A stretch of 64,000 nucleotides of DNA. Origin: Marinobacter iranensis. GTDB lineage: Bacteria; Pseudomonadota; Gammaproteobacteria; Pseudomonadales; Oleiphilaceae. This document shows positions 55,645 through 63,641 of this stretch, one piece after another. The DNA lies in the NCBI RefSeq assembly GCF_029207565.1, contig NZ_JANCMW010000017.1, positions 1 through 64,000 of the forward strand, read 5' to 3'. The notes beneath the pieces are model-generated. The model was given only the letters and a program-made list of their open reading frames with translations, had not been told where the DNA came from and searched no databases. Positions within the stretch are counted from its first letter, which is position 1; each line of letters begins with the position of its first letter. The translations under genes and the position numbers were made by a program.

Positions 55645-55857
55645 AACTCTTTGCCCCGCCTTTCAATGATCCTGGAAATTCGCTCACGTTTTCTTGTTAT
55701 TGCAAGCGCCTGCTTTCTTCGATTTCTTGTTCAGGACATTTATTGCTAGCTGTTGACGGCTACCGTGGCCGCCGTTTCTTTTTGTTGATTGGACTGTTTG
55801 TTCCGACTGTCTGTGGTCTTTGGTGCCGGACTCCAGGCTTTGTCTTGCAAGTCCGTT

Positions 55858-56745
55858 TCATCGGGACGGGAGGTAGTGCGCGGGATCGACCGGGTTGCCA
55901 TTTTTCCGGATTTCAAAATGCAACTTGGGTCGGTCCGTGCCACTGTTCCCCAGTTCAGCGATGACCTGTCCGGCTTTGACGTCCTCCCCTTCCCGCACCA
56001 GAATTTTCCGGTTGTGTGCATAAGCACTTAAATAGTGCTCATTGTGGTTCACTATAATCAGATTGCCATAACCGAGTAACCCACTCCCGGCGTACACGAC
56101 ATTACCACTTGCCGCCGCCCTTACAGAGTCACCCTCTTTTCCAGCAATATCAATACCTTTATTGACTTTCCCGGATGTTGAATATCCTGCAATTACGGTG
56201 CCAACGTGCGGCCATCGCCAATTGACGTTGGAAACCGTCTGGCTTTGACCGGTTAGTGGCGACGACCTGTCAGGAGGCCGCGAGACCGTCGGTTTTGGCT
56301 CCGGTCTGGGAGCAGGCTGACGCGATGCAGAGCGACTCGGCACCGGAGCGGCCGAAGGCTTGTTACTCGCGCCAGTCTGCCCGGCGGATGTGACATTTCC
56401 GCGAAGGTCCAGCCGTAGCACCTGCCCTGCCTTGATGTTGTAGGGAGGGTTTATGCCGTTGGCATTACCGAGTTCCCGGTAGTCCCGACCGTATCGCCAG
56501 GCAATGCTGTACAGGGTTTCCCCGGGTTTGACCACATGCCTCCCCCAGTAAACGGGCGGGTTATACAGGTCATCCTGATAGATCGCCTGGGTGTTGCACG
56601 CGGAGAGCAGCATAAGGCTGGAGAGCACAAGCAGGAAAGCGTAAAGGCGCACCCGCTTTTCTGAACACGGAGAAGCAGGGGCACCGGAGGGGAGCCGCGG
56701 GAGAACTGCCATCGCAGCGATAATGAACCCACGCACTGATCTCAA
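55858..56745 (-). CDS. nlpD: NlpD, LysM/LytM-domain lipoprotein, amidase activator
   Basis: A 295-residue outer-membrane lipoprotein: lipobox LLSAC with lipidated Cys50, a LysM domain (HVVKPGETLYSIAWRYG, about 69-115), a Pro/Ser/Arg linker, and a C-terminal LytM domain (about 190-292). The first zinc ligand of active LytM peptidases (HxGxD) is replaced in NKGIDIAG, so it should activate an amidase such as AmiC rather than cut peptidoglycan. The hydrophobic signal begins near residue 33, so the true start may be downstream of the one given. Confidence 0.92.
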   Translation of the reverse strand: MRSVRGFIIAAMAVLPRLPSGAPASPCSEKRVRLYAFLLVLSSLMLLSACNTQAIYQDDLYNPPVYWGRHVVKPGETLYSIAWRYGRDYRELGNANGINPPYNIKAGQVLRLDLRGNVTSAGQTGASNKPSAAPVPSRSASRQPAPRPEPKPTVSRPPDRSSPLTGQSQTVSNVNWRWPHVGTVIAGYSTSGKVNKGIDIAGKEGDSVRAAASGNVVYAGSGLLGYGNLIIVNHNEHYLSAYAHNRKILVREGEDVKAGQVIAELGNSGTDRPKLHFEIRKNGNPVDPAHYLPSR

Positions 56746-56965
56746 AAGAATAAAAATATGCTCGTTATTAGAAATTCGTATAAAAAATACGGCAATTTAT
56801 AAAGTGTGTTGAGTAACTTGCTAATTTATTGCACATTTTGAACATGAAGCCAAGTTACCTGTCCGTGGCATTTGTTACTGCCCGAAACAACCGCAAGGAT
56901 CAAAAAGTAACACTTCGTCTCGATACACCTGTGAACGAGTCCACAGGGCTGATCAAAACTCGTCC

Positions 56966-57946
56966 TTAATGCGAAGGGGCAGACTGCCTTTTACCGCCCA
57001 CCCACTCGACCAGCAGAACCAGCAGCAGGCCGGCAATAGCGCAGGCTATCGCCAGCAGCAATTGTGATTCCTCGCCGGTCAATTCAGCATAGCCCATCGG
57101 GCTGACACTCGCTTCGCTGAGGGGCACCTGTTCGCCTGCACTATTGGTACGCCAGCTCAGCGTTTCCTTCCAGGGCCAGACCTTGTTCAACGCCCCGACC
57201 ATAAAGCCGGTCAGCAGTGCCAGCACAAGGTCATGATAGCGATGAAACGCCCAGGTGATCACCCGGGCAACAGACAACAGACCAACCAGGCAGCCGACTG
57301 CAAACACCCCGAGTACAACAAGGTTCAGCGAGCGTATGGCGTCCAGAACCGGAACGTACATCCCGAGGATCACCAGGATAAAACTGCCGGATATGCCCGG
57401 CAGGATCATGGCACAGATGGCCAGGGCCCCCGCCCCGAAAAAGACCGGCATTGAAGGCGACAATGGGCTGCCAGACAAAGTGGTGACCCACCAGGCAAAC
57501 ACGGTTCCCACCACCAACGGCAGCAAAAGCGCTGGCTGATAGTGGCGAACCTGGCGGCCAACGTGCCATACCGAAGCCACTATCAGGCCGAAGAAAAAAC
57601 TCCAGATCAGGATCGAGTACTCGGTAAGGGCATAGCTGATTGCTGACGCAAGGGTGGCGATACTGGCAAGAATCCCGGCCAGCAGGCACAGCAGAAAGGT
57701 ACCGTCACACGCCCGCCAAAACTCCCTCAATTGTCCACGAACCAGGTGCCGGATAAAAGCTTCCGGAAGGGCACTGATGGCCTCCAACAGGCGAAAGTAG
57801 ATACCGGTTATGAACGCGATGGTGCCGCCGGACACGCCAGGTACAATATCAGCCGCCCCCATGGCCACGCCCCGCAGGAACACGGCAAAGGGGTGATGGG
57901 AACGGGGCACGTCGTCGGGAGACTCAGGCTGGCGTTTTGCTGTCAC
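56966..57946 (-). CDS. DUF368 family membrane protein
   Basis: A 326-residue polytopic membrane protein with about nine helices. The DUF368 motif GAADIVPGVSGGTIAFITGIY lies at the start of the domain (about 33-53), with a second GISGSF repeat in LPGISGSFILVILG. The family has recently been linked to recycling (flipping) of the lipid carrier undecaprenyl phosphate, with some members sodium-dependent; that role is inferred from family knowledge. It uses a GTG start that overlaps the pcm stop. Its place between pcm and nlpD interrupts the classic surE-pcm-nlpD-rpoS order. The 219 bases after it (56747-56965) are AT-rich without a gene. Confidence 0.85.
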   Translation of the reverse strand: MTAKRQPESPDDVPRSHHPFAVFLRGVAMGAADIVPGVSGGTIAFITGIYFRLLEAISALPEAFIRHLVRGQLREFWRACDGTFLLCLLAGILASIATLASAISYALTEYSILIWSFFFGLIVASVWHVGRQVRHYQPALLLPLVVGTVFAWWVTTLSGSPLSPSMPVFFGAGALAICAMILPGISGSFILVILGMYVPVLDAIRSLNLVVLGVFAVGCLVGLLSVARVITWAFHRYHDLVLALLTGFMVGALNKVWPWKETLSWRTNSAGEQVPLSEASVSPMGYAELTGEESQLLLAIACAIAGLLLVLLVEWVGGKRQSAPSH

Positions 57947-58599
57947 CGCACAACCCCGCCAAGAAGGGGCACAAAACGCACTGGCGCAATATCCCTGGTT
58001 TCGAATCGGTCGCCTTCACGTACCACTTCCACCAGCATCTGGGACTCCTCGCCAATGGGCGCTATGATAACACCGCCATCGGCGAGCTGATCCTTCAGTT
58101 CCTGCGGAATTTCCCTGGGGGCTGCCGTAACGAGAATACCGTCAAAAGGCCCCTGGTCCGGCCACCCCATTCCACCATCCGCATGCTTGAGCAAGGCGTT
58201 GCGGAGCCCGAGCTGGCGCAGCCGGTCCCGTGCACGGTCCTGAAGCGGCTTGATGCGCTCAACACTGAAAACCTGATCCACCAGCCTTGCAAGAATAGCG
58301 GTCTGGTAGCCAGACCCCGTTCCCAACTCCAGCACCTTCGTCGGTTTGTGGCGCATGAGGGACTCGGTCATCAATGCCACAATGTAGGGTTGCGAGAGCG
58401 TCTGGCTGTAACCAATGGGTAGCGACGTGTCTTCATAGGCCCGATGGGAAAGGGCTTCGTCCAGGAAAATATGACGCGGAATGTCGGATATGGCCTGCAG
58501 TACCTGCTCATCGGTGATTCCCGATTCCCTGAGCCGTTGGATCAGGCGCATGCGGGTCCGCCGTGATGTCATTCCAATACCGTTAAGTTCTGCAACCAT
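57943..58599 (-). CDS. pcm: Protein-L-isoaspartate O-methyltransferase
   Basis: A 218-residue SAM-dependent methyltransferase that repairs isoaspartate damage in proteins. It shows the SAM motif LELGTGSGYQTAIL, DTSLPIGYSQTLSQP with the substrate region, and the C-terminal RFVPLLGG. The start is ATG at 58597-58599, which shares a base with the surE stop (TGATG); an in-frame start nine codons later also exists. Confidence 0.95.
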   Translation of the reverse strand: MVAELNGIGMTSRRTRMRLIQRLRESGITDEQVLQAISDIPRHIFLDEALSHRAYEDTSLPIGYSQTLSQPYIVALMTESLMRHKPTKVLELGTGSGYQTAILARLVDQVFSVERIKPLQDRARDRLRQLGLRNALLKHADGGMGWPDQGPFDGILVTAAPREIPQELKDQLADGGVIIAPIGEESQMLVEVVREGDRFETRDIAPVRFVPLLGGVVR

Positions 58600-59363
58600 C
58601 AACGCCCCTCCCGTCCTGACAGCTGCTCTACCCATTCCCGCAAGGACGAAAGTACCTCGTGCCGCGTCATATCCACGTGAACGGGGGTAATCGAGACATA
58701 GTTTTCAAGGACTGCGTAGAAATCCGTGCCCGGCCCGGCATCGCTGCCTTTACCTGCGGCACCTATCCAGTAGCGCGCCTTACCACGGGGGCAGGTCATG
58801 GGCACCGCACCTTCTGCCCGGTCACGGTGACCAAGGCGGGTAACGCGGAAGCCAGCGATGTCTTCCCAGGGAACGTCCGGAACGTTCACGTTCAGGATGC
58901 AGCGTGGGCCGAGGGTCAATGGGTGATCGCTTTCCAGCAATGCCCTCACCACCCTGGCAGCGGTCTGGTAGTGAAAGCGGCCTTCGTTCACCAGCGATAC
59001 AGCGATAGCCGGCAACCCCAGGTTCCTGCCCTCCGTAGCCGCCGCAACCGTTCCGGAATAGATGATATCGTCACCGAGGTTGGCGTGCGTGTTGATCCCC
59101 GACACCACACGGTCAAAAGGCTCGTCGAACAACCCGTTCACTGCAAGGTGGACGCAATCCGTGGGTGTTCCGTCCACGGAACGAAAGCCATTGGGGTGGT
59201 CTTCCACCGTCAACGGCCGGCTCAGCGTTAATGCGTTACTGGCACCGCTGTGATCCCGATCCGGCGCCACAACCTCAAGATGACCCAGCCCCTGAAGCCC
59301 GTCATGGAGGGCCTGCAGACCAGGCGAATGAACGCCATCATCATTGGACAACAGAATTCGCAC
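58599..59363 (-). CDS. surE: 5'/3'-nucleotidase SurE
   Basis: A 254-residue stationary-phase survival phosphatase. The metal-binding N-terminus reads LLSNDDGVHSPGL, followed by DRDHSGASNALTL and GINTHANLGDDIIYSGTVAA. It hydrolyses nucleoside monophosphates and short polyphosphate. The start lies 23 bases inside the end of truD; the stop overlaps the pcm start. Confidence 0.96.
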   Translation of the reverse strand: MRILLSNDDGVHSPGLQALHDGLQGLGHLEVVAPDRDHSGASNALTLSRPLTVEDHPNGFRSVDGTPTDCVHLAVNGLFDEPFDRVVSGINTHANLGDDIIYSGTVAAATEGRNLGLPAIAVSLVNEGRFHYQTAARVVRALLESDHPLTLGPRCILNVNVPDVPWEDIAGFRVTRLGHRDRAEGAVPMTCPRGKARYWIGAAGKGSDAGPGTDFYAVLENYVSITPVHVDMTRHEVLSSLREWVEQLSGREGR

Positions 59364-60441
59364 AATTTTCTCCAGTAAAGGTGGTTGCGTCCGTTATATC
59401 GAACACATCGTCCAGCATGGTTGTTGCGTATTGGCCGGGAGCAAGCCAGAACGTCAGTCTCAACTGGTCATTGCCCTGCCACTGCCATTCAAAACCTTCC
59501 GGCTTCATTTTCAGCGGCCGCCGCTCCGGTTTCATGCGGGTGGTTGAGAACACCGCTGCCAATTGCGGATGCTCCGCAACAACGGCGCGCTCGATCTCGC
59601 CCTGTACAGAAACAGCTTCGGTACCACCATCGCCCCAAAGCGGCCCGGTTATCAGTAGGTCCTGATTTTCGCAGGCGCCCGGCTCGCCCTCCAGGGGTTC
59701 CAGCCAGGTGCCATTCTCGACCCGATGGGCAAGCACCTCGTTGAATAACCACGAACGTGCCGCCGAAAAGTACAATACGTTTTTAGTGTCACTACTGCCA
59801 GAGGTTGACCGCCCTCTCCCACGTTTTTTGGCATTGCGGCCGCCCCTGCGGTTCAATTTCGTCGGGTCCATGGTCAGTGCCTTGTCCAGGTTCGCCCCGC
59901 CATGGCCGAACCGCTGCGAGCCGAAATAGTTCGGGCAGCCAAGATCACGCACTCGTGCCAGTGCCGTGTCGATATCAGCTGTGTCTCCGACAACATCCTT
60001 CAGCACCAGTTCGAACCGGTTCCCGCGGTGATCGCCACGCCTGAGCTTCCGGGCCTGGCGGTGCTGCGCCAGCACCAGCCAGTGTTCGGCCACCTGCCGG
60101 GTAAATTCAGGGTCTTCGCTCTCCATTCCGGGGCGATAGAGACTGAACCACTGACGGGTTACCGCATGGCGGTCCTTGAGGCCGCAAAAGCCAACATCAA
60201 AATGCCGACAGCCACTCATGGCCGCCAGTTGCCGTGCCACATAGTCGGTGTTGTCCCCGGCTTTTTCCAGGCGCAGGCAAAGATGCTCACCGCCATCGGT
60301 GATATCACCGGGGAGTGACAGGTCTTCATCGACAAAAAAATCGGCAGGCAGGGATTTAATCCGGGCGGTCGCGAACCGGCGACCGGAAGACGTCGGCCAG
60401 TCCAGTCTCCAGCCTTGGGACGATCGTTGCGTAAGGGTCAT
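59341..60441 (-). CDS. truD: tRNA pseudouridine(13) synthase TruD
   Basis: A 366-residue pseudouridine synthase with the catalytic aspartate in GFCGLKDRHAVTRQWFSL, the FELVLKDV and NYFGSQRFGHGG motifs and the inserted TRUD domain. The basic stretch RGGRNAKKRGRGRS (about 198-211) is a species-specific insert. The start overlaps the ispF stop in ATGA. Confidence 0.94.
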   Translation of the reverse strand: MTLTQRSSQGWRLDWPTSSGRRFATARIKSLPADFFVDEDLSLPGDITDGGEHLCLRLEKAGDNTDYVARQLAAMSGCRHFDVGFCGLKDRHAVTRQWFSLYRPGMESEDPEFTRQVAEHWLVLAQHRQARKLRRGDHRGNRFELVLKDVVGDTADIDTALARVRDLGCPNYFGSQRFGHGGANLDKALTMDPTKLNRRGGRNAKKRGRGRSTSGSSDTKNVLYFSAARSWLFNEVLAHRVENGTWLEPLEGEPGACENQDLLITGPLWGDGGTEAVSVQGEIERAVVAEHPQLAAVFSTTRMKPERRPLKMKPEGFEWQWQGNDQLRLTFWLAPGQYATTMLDDVFDITDATTFTGENCANSVVQ

Positions 60442-60917
60442 GATAAAACCGGCTCAAGCAGACAGATCGCCTGGCAGGCAATGCCTTCCCCGCGACCGGT
60501 AAAGCCCAGCTTTTCAGTGGTGGTTGCCTTGACACTGACCCGGGTGGCCGGGATGGCCAGATCCTCGGCGATATTCAACCGCATGGCTTCGATATGGGGC
60601 GCCATCTTCGGAGCCTGCGCAATAACGGTGGTGTCGACATTACCAACGCTGAATCCTTCCCCGGCCACACGCTCCATCACCCGGCGAAGCAGATCCCGGC
60701 TGTCGGCACCCGCCCATTCACTACTGGTATCCGGAAACAGGTGACCGATGTCGCCCAACGCTGCGGCACCCAACAGGGCGTCGGCCAGGGCGTGCAGCAG
60801 AACATCCCCATCTGAATGGGCCTTGAGGGCCTGAGCGTGGGGAATGGTCACACCACCAATAATCACATGATCTCCCTCACAGAACGCATGGACATCAAAG
60901 CCCTGCCCGATTCGCAT
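60438..60917 (-). CDS. ispF: 2-C-methyl-D-erythritol 2,4-cyclodiphosphate synthase
   Basis: A 159-residue trimeric enzyme of the MEP isoprenoid pathway. Zinc and substrate residues are seen in GQGFDVHAF (about 4-12), IGGVTIPH and AHSDGDVLLHALADALLGA, followed by GDIGHLFPD. It follows ispD by 42 bases. Confidence 0.96.
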   Translation of the reverse strand: MRIGQGFDVHAFCEGDHVIIGGVTIPHAQALKAHSDGDVLLHALADALLGAAALGDIGHLFPDTSSEWAGADSRDLLRRVMERVAGEGFSVGNVDTTVIAQAPKMAPHIEAMRLNIAEDLAIPATRVSVKATTTEKLGFTGRGEGIACQAICLLEPVLS

Positions 60918-60959
60918 ATTGCTGTTTCCTTATTCAATCGATCCGATGTGGGCTCGCCG

Positions 60960-61658
60960 CTACAAGCGGCTGAGGATAAAACCGGCGAGCGCCAGATCGG
61001 CGGGTACGGTAATCTTTATATTATCCGGTCGCCCCTCCACGATACAGGGAATCTGGCCGGCATGTTCCAGCGCAGAAGCTTCATCGGTTATCGGATAACC
61101 TGATGCAATGGCGGTTTCCAGAGCCCGCCTCAACGCTGAAAAACGAAACATCTGGGGTGTTAACGCCCGCCAAAGGTGGCGACGGTCAACCGTGGTTTCA
61201 ACCGCATTGCTGTCGCCGGCCTTACGTTTGAGGGTATCGGCCACCGGCGTGGCCAGCAAGCCTCCCACGGGATGCCCCCGCAGATCCGCTATCAGGCGCC
61301 CGAGGTCGGCCGGGTGCAGACAGGGGCGGGCTGCGTCGTGTACCAGCACCCAGTCGTCATTGTCGGCACGGTCCAATAATGCCTCCAATGCAGCCAATAC
61401 CGAATTCGCCCGTTCCGATCCCCCGATACAGGTATCAACGCGTTCGTCCTTGCTGGAAGCGGTCTTCGACCACCAGGGGTCATCAGCACGGAGGGCTACC
61501 ATACAGCCTGCAAAATCGGCATTCTCCAGCAAACGGGACAATGTGACATCAAGGATATAGCGGTGATTCAACTGGAGGTATTGCTTCGGACAGTCAGCTT
61601 TCATTCGCTGGCCGGAGCCGGCAGCGGGAACGATCAGCCAATAGCGGGGTTTACTCAT
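60960..61658 (-). CDS. ispD: 2-C-methyl-D-erythritol 4-phosphate cytidylyltransferase
   Basis: A 232-residue MEP pathway enzyme. It has the nucleotide-binding PAAGSGQRMKADCPKQYL (about 11-28), the ERANSVLAAL segment, VLVHDAARPCL and the C-terminal TDEASALEHAG. It stands between ftsB and ispF, the standard gammaproteobacterial order. Confidence 0.96.
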   Translation of the reverse strand: MSKPRYWLIVPAAGSGQRMKADCPKQYLQLNHRYILDVTLSRLLENADFAGCMVALRADDPWWSKTASSKDERVDTCIGGSERANSVLAALEALLDRADNDDWVLVHDAARPCLHPADLGRLIADLRGHPVGGLLATPVADTLKRKAGDSNAVETTVDRRHLWRALTPQMFRFSALRRALETAIASGYPITDEASALEHAGQIPCIVEGRPDNIKITVPADLALAGFILSRL

Positions 61659-61696
61659 GGACGTGGTCAGCTTTGAACGACCTGGCTTGCGGCTGG

Positions 61697-61969
61697 CTAT
61701 TGCTCCACCACCAGGAAGAAGGTTTCATCGTTACGGATCAGCCCCAGGTTCATGCGTGCACGCTCTTCCACCGCACCCTTCTCACTACGGAGATTGCGAA
61801 CCTCCGCGTAGAGGCGCTCGTTACGGGCTGCCAGTTGGGCGTTCTCCTCGCGCTGTTCGGCAATGGACTTCTCCAGCCCCCAGACCTGGGCAAAACTACC
61901 CTCCCCGACCCACAGGCGAACCTGCAGCAGGAGAATAAGAATAATCATGATGGACCAAAGCAACTTCAT
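61697..61969 (-). CDS. ftsB: Cell division protein FtsB
   Basis: A 90-residue bitopic division protein: a short cytoplasmic start, one membrane helix (about 4-22), and a periplasmic coiled coil (about 28-66, EKSIAEQREENAQLAARN). FtsB joins FtsL and FtsQ at the septum. Its place between eno and ispD is the conserved one. Confidence 0.93.
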   Translation of the reverse strand: MKLLWSIMIILILLLQVRLWVGEGSFAQVWGLEKSIAEQREENAQLAARNERLYAEVRNLRSEKGAVEERARMNLGLIRNDETFFLVVEQ

Positions 61970-62054
61970 TGCGAATTCCGTTTACAATGCGACAACCGGA
62001 CAGTAAGTATAGACCTTAGTGTAGTTTAGCAACAAGTTCTGCTAACCGGTTGTA

Positions 62055-62100
62055 CAAAAAGGCCATCGTGCCTCACATTTTCAGGATCACGATGGCCTTT
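62055..62100 (-). terminator. Rho-independent terminator of eno
   Basis: On the minus strand AAAGGCCATCGTG (62100-62088) pairs with CACGATGGCC (62070-62061) and is followed by TTTTTGT. It lies about 57 bases after the eno stop. The arms extend into a 13-bp perfect inverted repeat. Confidence 0.88.
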
Positions 62101-62156
62101 CCTGGTCTGCTACCCGTCAGTTTCCTGCCCGACAGGTCATTTTGGCGACTGGGCGA

Positions 62157-63452
62157 TCAGCCCTGGCCCTTGATCTCGCTCAAGCCACGATAGGGCGCGC
62201 TGCCCTCCAGCGCTTCCTCGATACGAAGCAACTGGTTGTACTTGGCAACCCGGTCAGAGCGACACAGGGAACCGGTCTTGATCTGACCGGCGCAGGTTGC
62301 AACCGCCAGATCGGCAATGGTGGTGTCCTCGGTTTCACCGGAACGGTGAGAGATAACCGCCGTGTAGCCTGCGTCCTGGGCCATCTTGATGGCATCCAGG
62401 GTTTCGCTCAGGCTGCCGATCTGGTTGAACTTGATCAGGATGGAGTTACCAATGCTCTTGTCGATACCTTGCTTCAGAATCTTGGTGTTGGTTACAAACA
62501 GGTCGTCACCCACCAGCTGGACCTTGTCACCCAGCTTCTCGGTCAGAACTTTCCAGCCGTCCCAGTCGCTCTCGTCCATACCGTCTTCGATGGACACGAT
62601 CGGATAACGCTCGCACAAGCCCGCCAGGTAATCAGCGAAGCCAGCGGAATCAAAGGACTTGCCTTCGCCAGACAACTGGTACTGGCCGTCCTTGTAAAAC
62701 TCGGAAGAAGCACAGTCCAGCGCCAGGGTCACGTCGGTACCCAGCTTGTAACCGGCCTTCTCCACCGCTTCCTGAATCACCGCCAGGGCGCCTTCGTTGG
62801 AAGGCAGATCCGGTGCAAAGCCACCCTCATCGCCCACTGCTGTGTTCAGGCCCTTGCTGTTGAGGACCTTCTTCAGCGCGTGGAAAATCTCCGCACCAAT
62901 GCGCAACGCCTCGGCAAACGACTTCGCGGCCACCGGCTGAATCATGAACTCCTGGATATCCACATTGTTATCGGCATGCTCGCCGCCGTTGAGGATATTC
63001 ATCATCGGCACCGGCATGCTGTACTTGCCGGAGGTGCCGTTCAGGTCCGCAATGTGCGCGTACAGCGGCTTGCCCAGCGACGCGGCAGCAGCTTTGGCGG
63101 CGGCCAGGGAAACAGCCAGGATGGCGTTAGCGCCCAGGTTGGCTTTGTTCTCAGTGCCGTCCAGCTCGAGCATTACGTTATCCAGGGCACGCTGGTCTGC
63201 GGCATCTTTGCCAATCAGCGCTTCACGGATTTTAGTGTTCACCGCATCAACAGCCTTTAAAACGCCCTTGCCCAGGTAGCGACTCGCATCTTTGTCCCGA
63301 AGCTCCAAAGCTTCACGTGAGCCAGTAGACGCACCAGACGGCGCACATGCACTTCCAATGGTCCCGTCTTCAAGGATGACGTCTGCTTCAACCGTTGGAT
63401 TCCCGCGGGAATCCAGCACTTCACGGCCTTTAATATTGGCAATCTTGGTCAT
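62157..63452 (-). CDS. eno: Enolase
   Basis: A 431-residue glycolytic enzyme that converts 2-phosphoglycerate to phosphoenolpyruvate. Landmarks include EVLDSRGNPTVEADV (about 11-25), PMMNILNGGEHADNN, the metal and catalytic region SIEDGMDESDWDGW, and SHRSGETEDTTIADLAVA. The 180 bases before it to kdsA are almost filled by palindrome D, leaving about 40 bases of unique upstream sequence. Confidence 0.98.
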   Translation of the reverse strand: MTKIANIKGREVLDSRGNPTVEADVILEDGTIGSACAPSGASTGSREALELRDKDASRYLGKGVLKAVDAVNTKIREALIGKDAADQRALDNVMLELDGTENKANLGANAILAVSLAAAKAAAASLGKPLYAHIADLNGTSGKYSMPVPMMNILNGGEHADNNVDIQEFMIQPVAAKSFAEALRIGAEIFHALKKVLNSKGLNTAVGDEGGFAPDLPSNEGALAVIQEAVEKAGYKLGTDVTLALDCASSEFYKDGQYQLSGEGKSFDSAGFADYLAGLCERYPIVSIEDGMDESDWDGWKVLTEKLGDKVQLVGDDLFVTNTKILKQGIDKSIGNSILIKFNQIGSLSETLDAIKMAQDAGYTAVISHRSGETEDTTIADLAVATCAGQIKTGSLCRSDRVAKYNQLLRIEEALEGSAPYRGLSEIKGQG

Positions 63453-63492
63453 TTTTCTCTGTCTCCAAGTTTGATTTCAAAGTTGGGAGTAA

Positions 63493-63600
63493 GAGCGAGC
63501 GGGAACGGCCCTACGAAAAACGCTACGAGCACATCCATGTGCGCTTGGGCTCCGCCATCCATGGCTCCGCACATTTTCGTAGGGCCGTTCCCGCTCGCTC
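63493..63600 (+). repeat. Long palindrome copy D: 27-bp arms around a 54-nt core
   Basis: The arms 63493-63519 and 63574-63600 are perfect 27-bp reverse complements. The core (63520-63573) carries the GCACAT CC ATGTGC hairpin, GCTTG, then GCCAT CC ATGGC, and ends CACA. It is nearly identical, including length, to the reverse complement of copy A's core, while the arms are different. It starts 33 bases downstream of the kdsA stop and ends 40 bases before the eno start. Confidence 0.92.
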
Positions 63601-63620
63601 CCATAGTCCTTCTGGAACGC

Positions 63621-63641
63621 AAAAACCGCCAATCAGGCGGT
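63621..63641 (-). terminator. Rho-independent terminator of kdsA, overlapping its stop codon
   Basis: On the minus strand ACCGCC (63641-63636), loop TGATT and GGCGGT (63630-63625) are followed by TTTT. The TGA stop of kdsA (63635-63633) lies in the hairpin loop. Confidence 0.75.
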
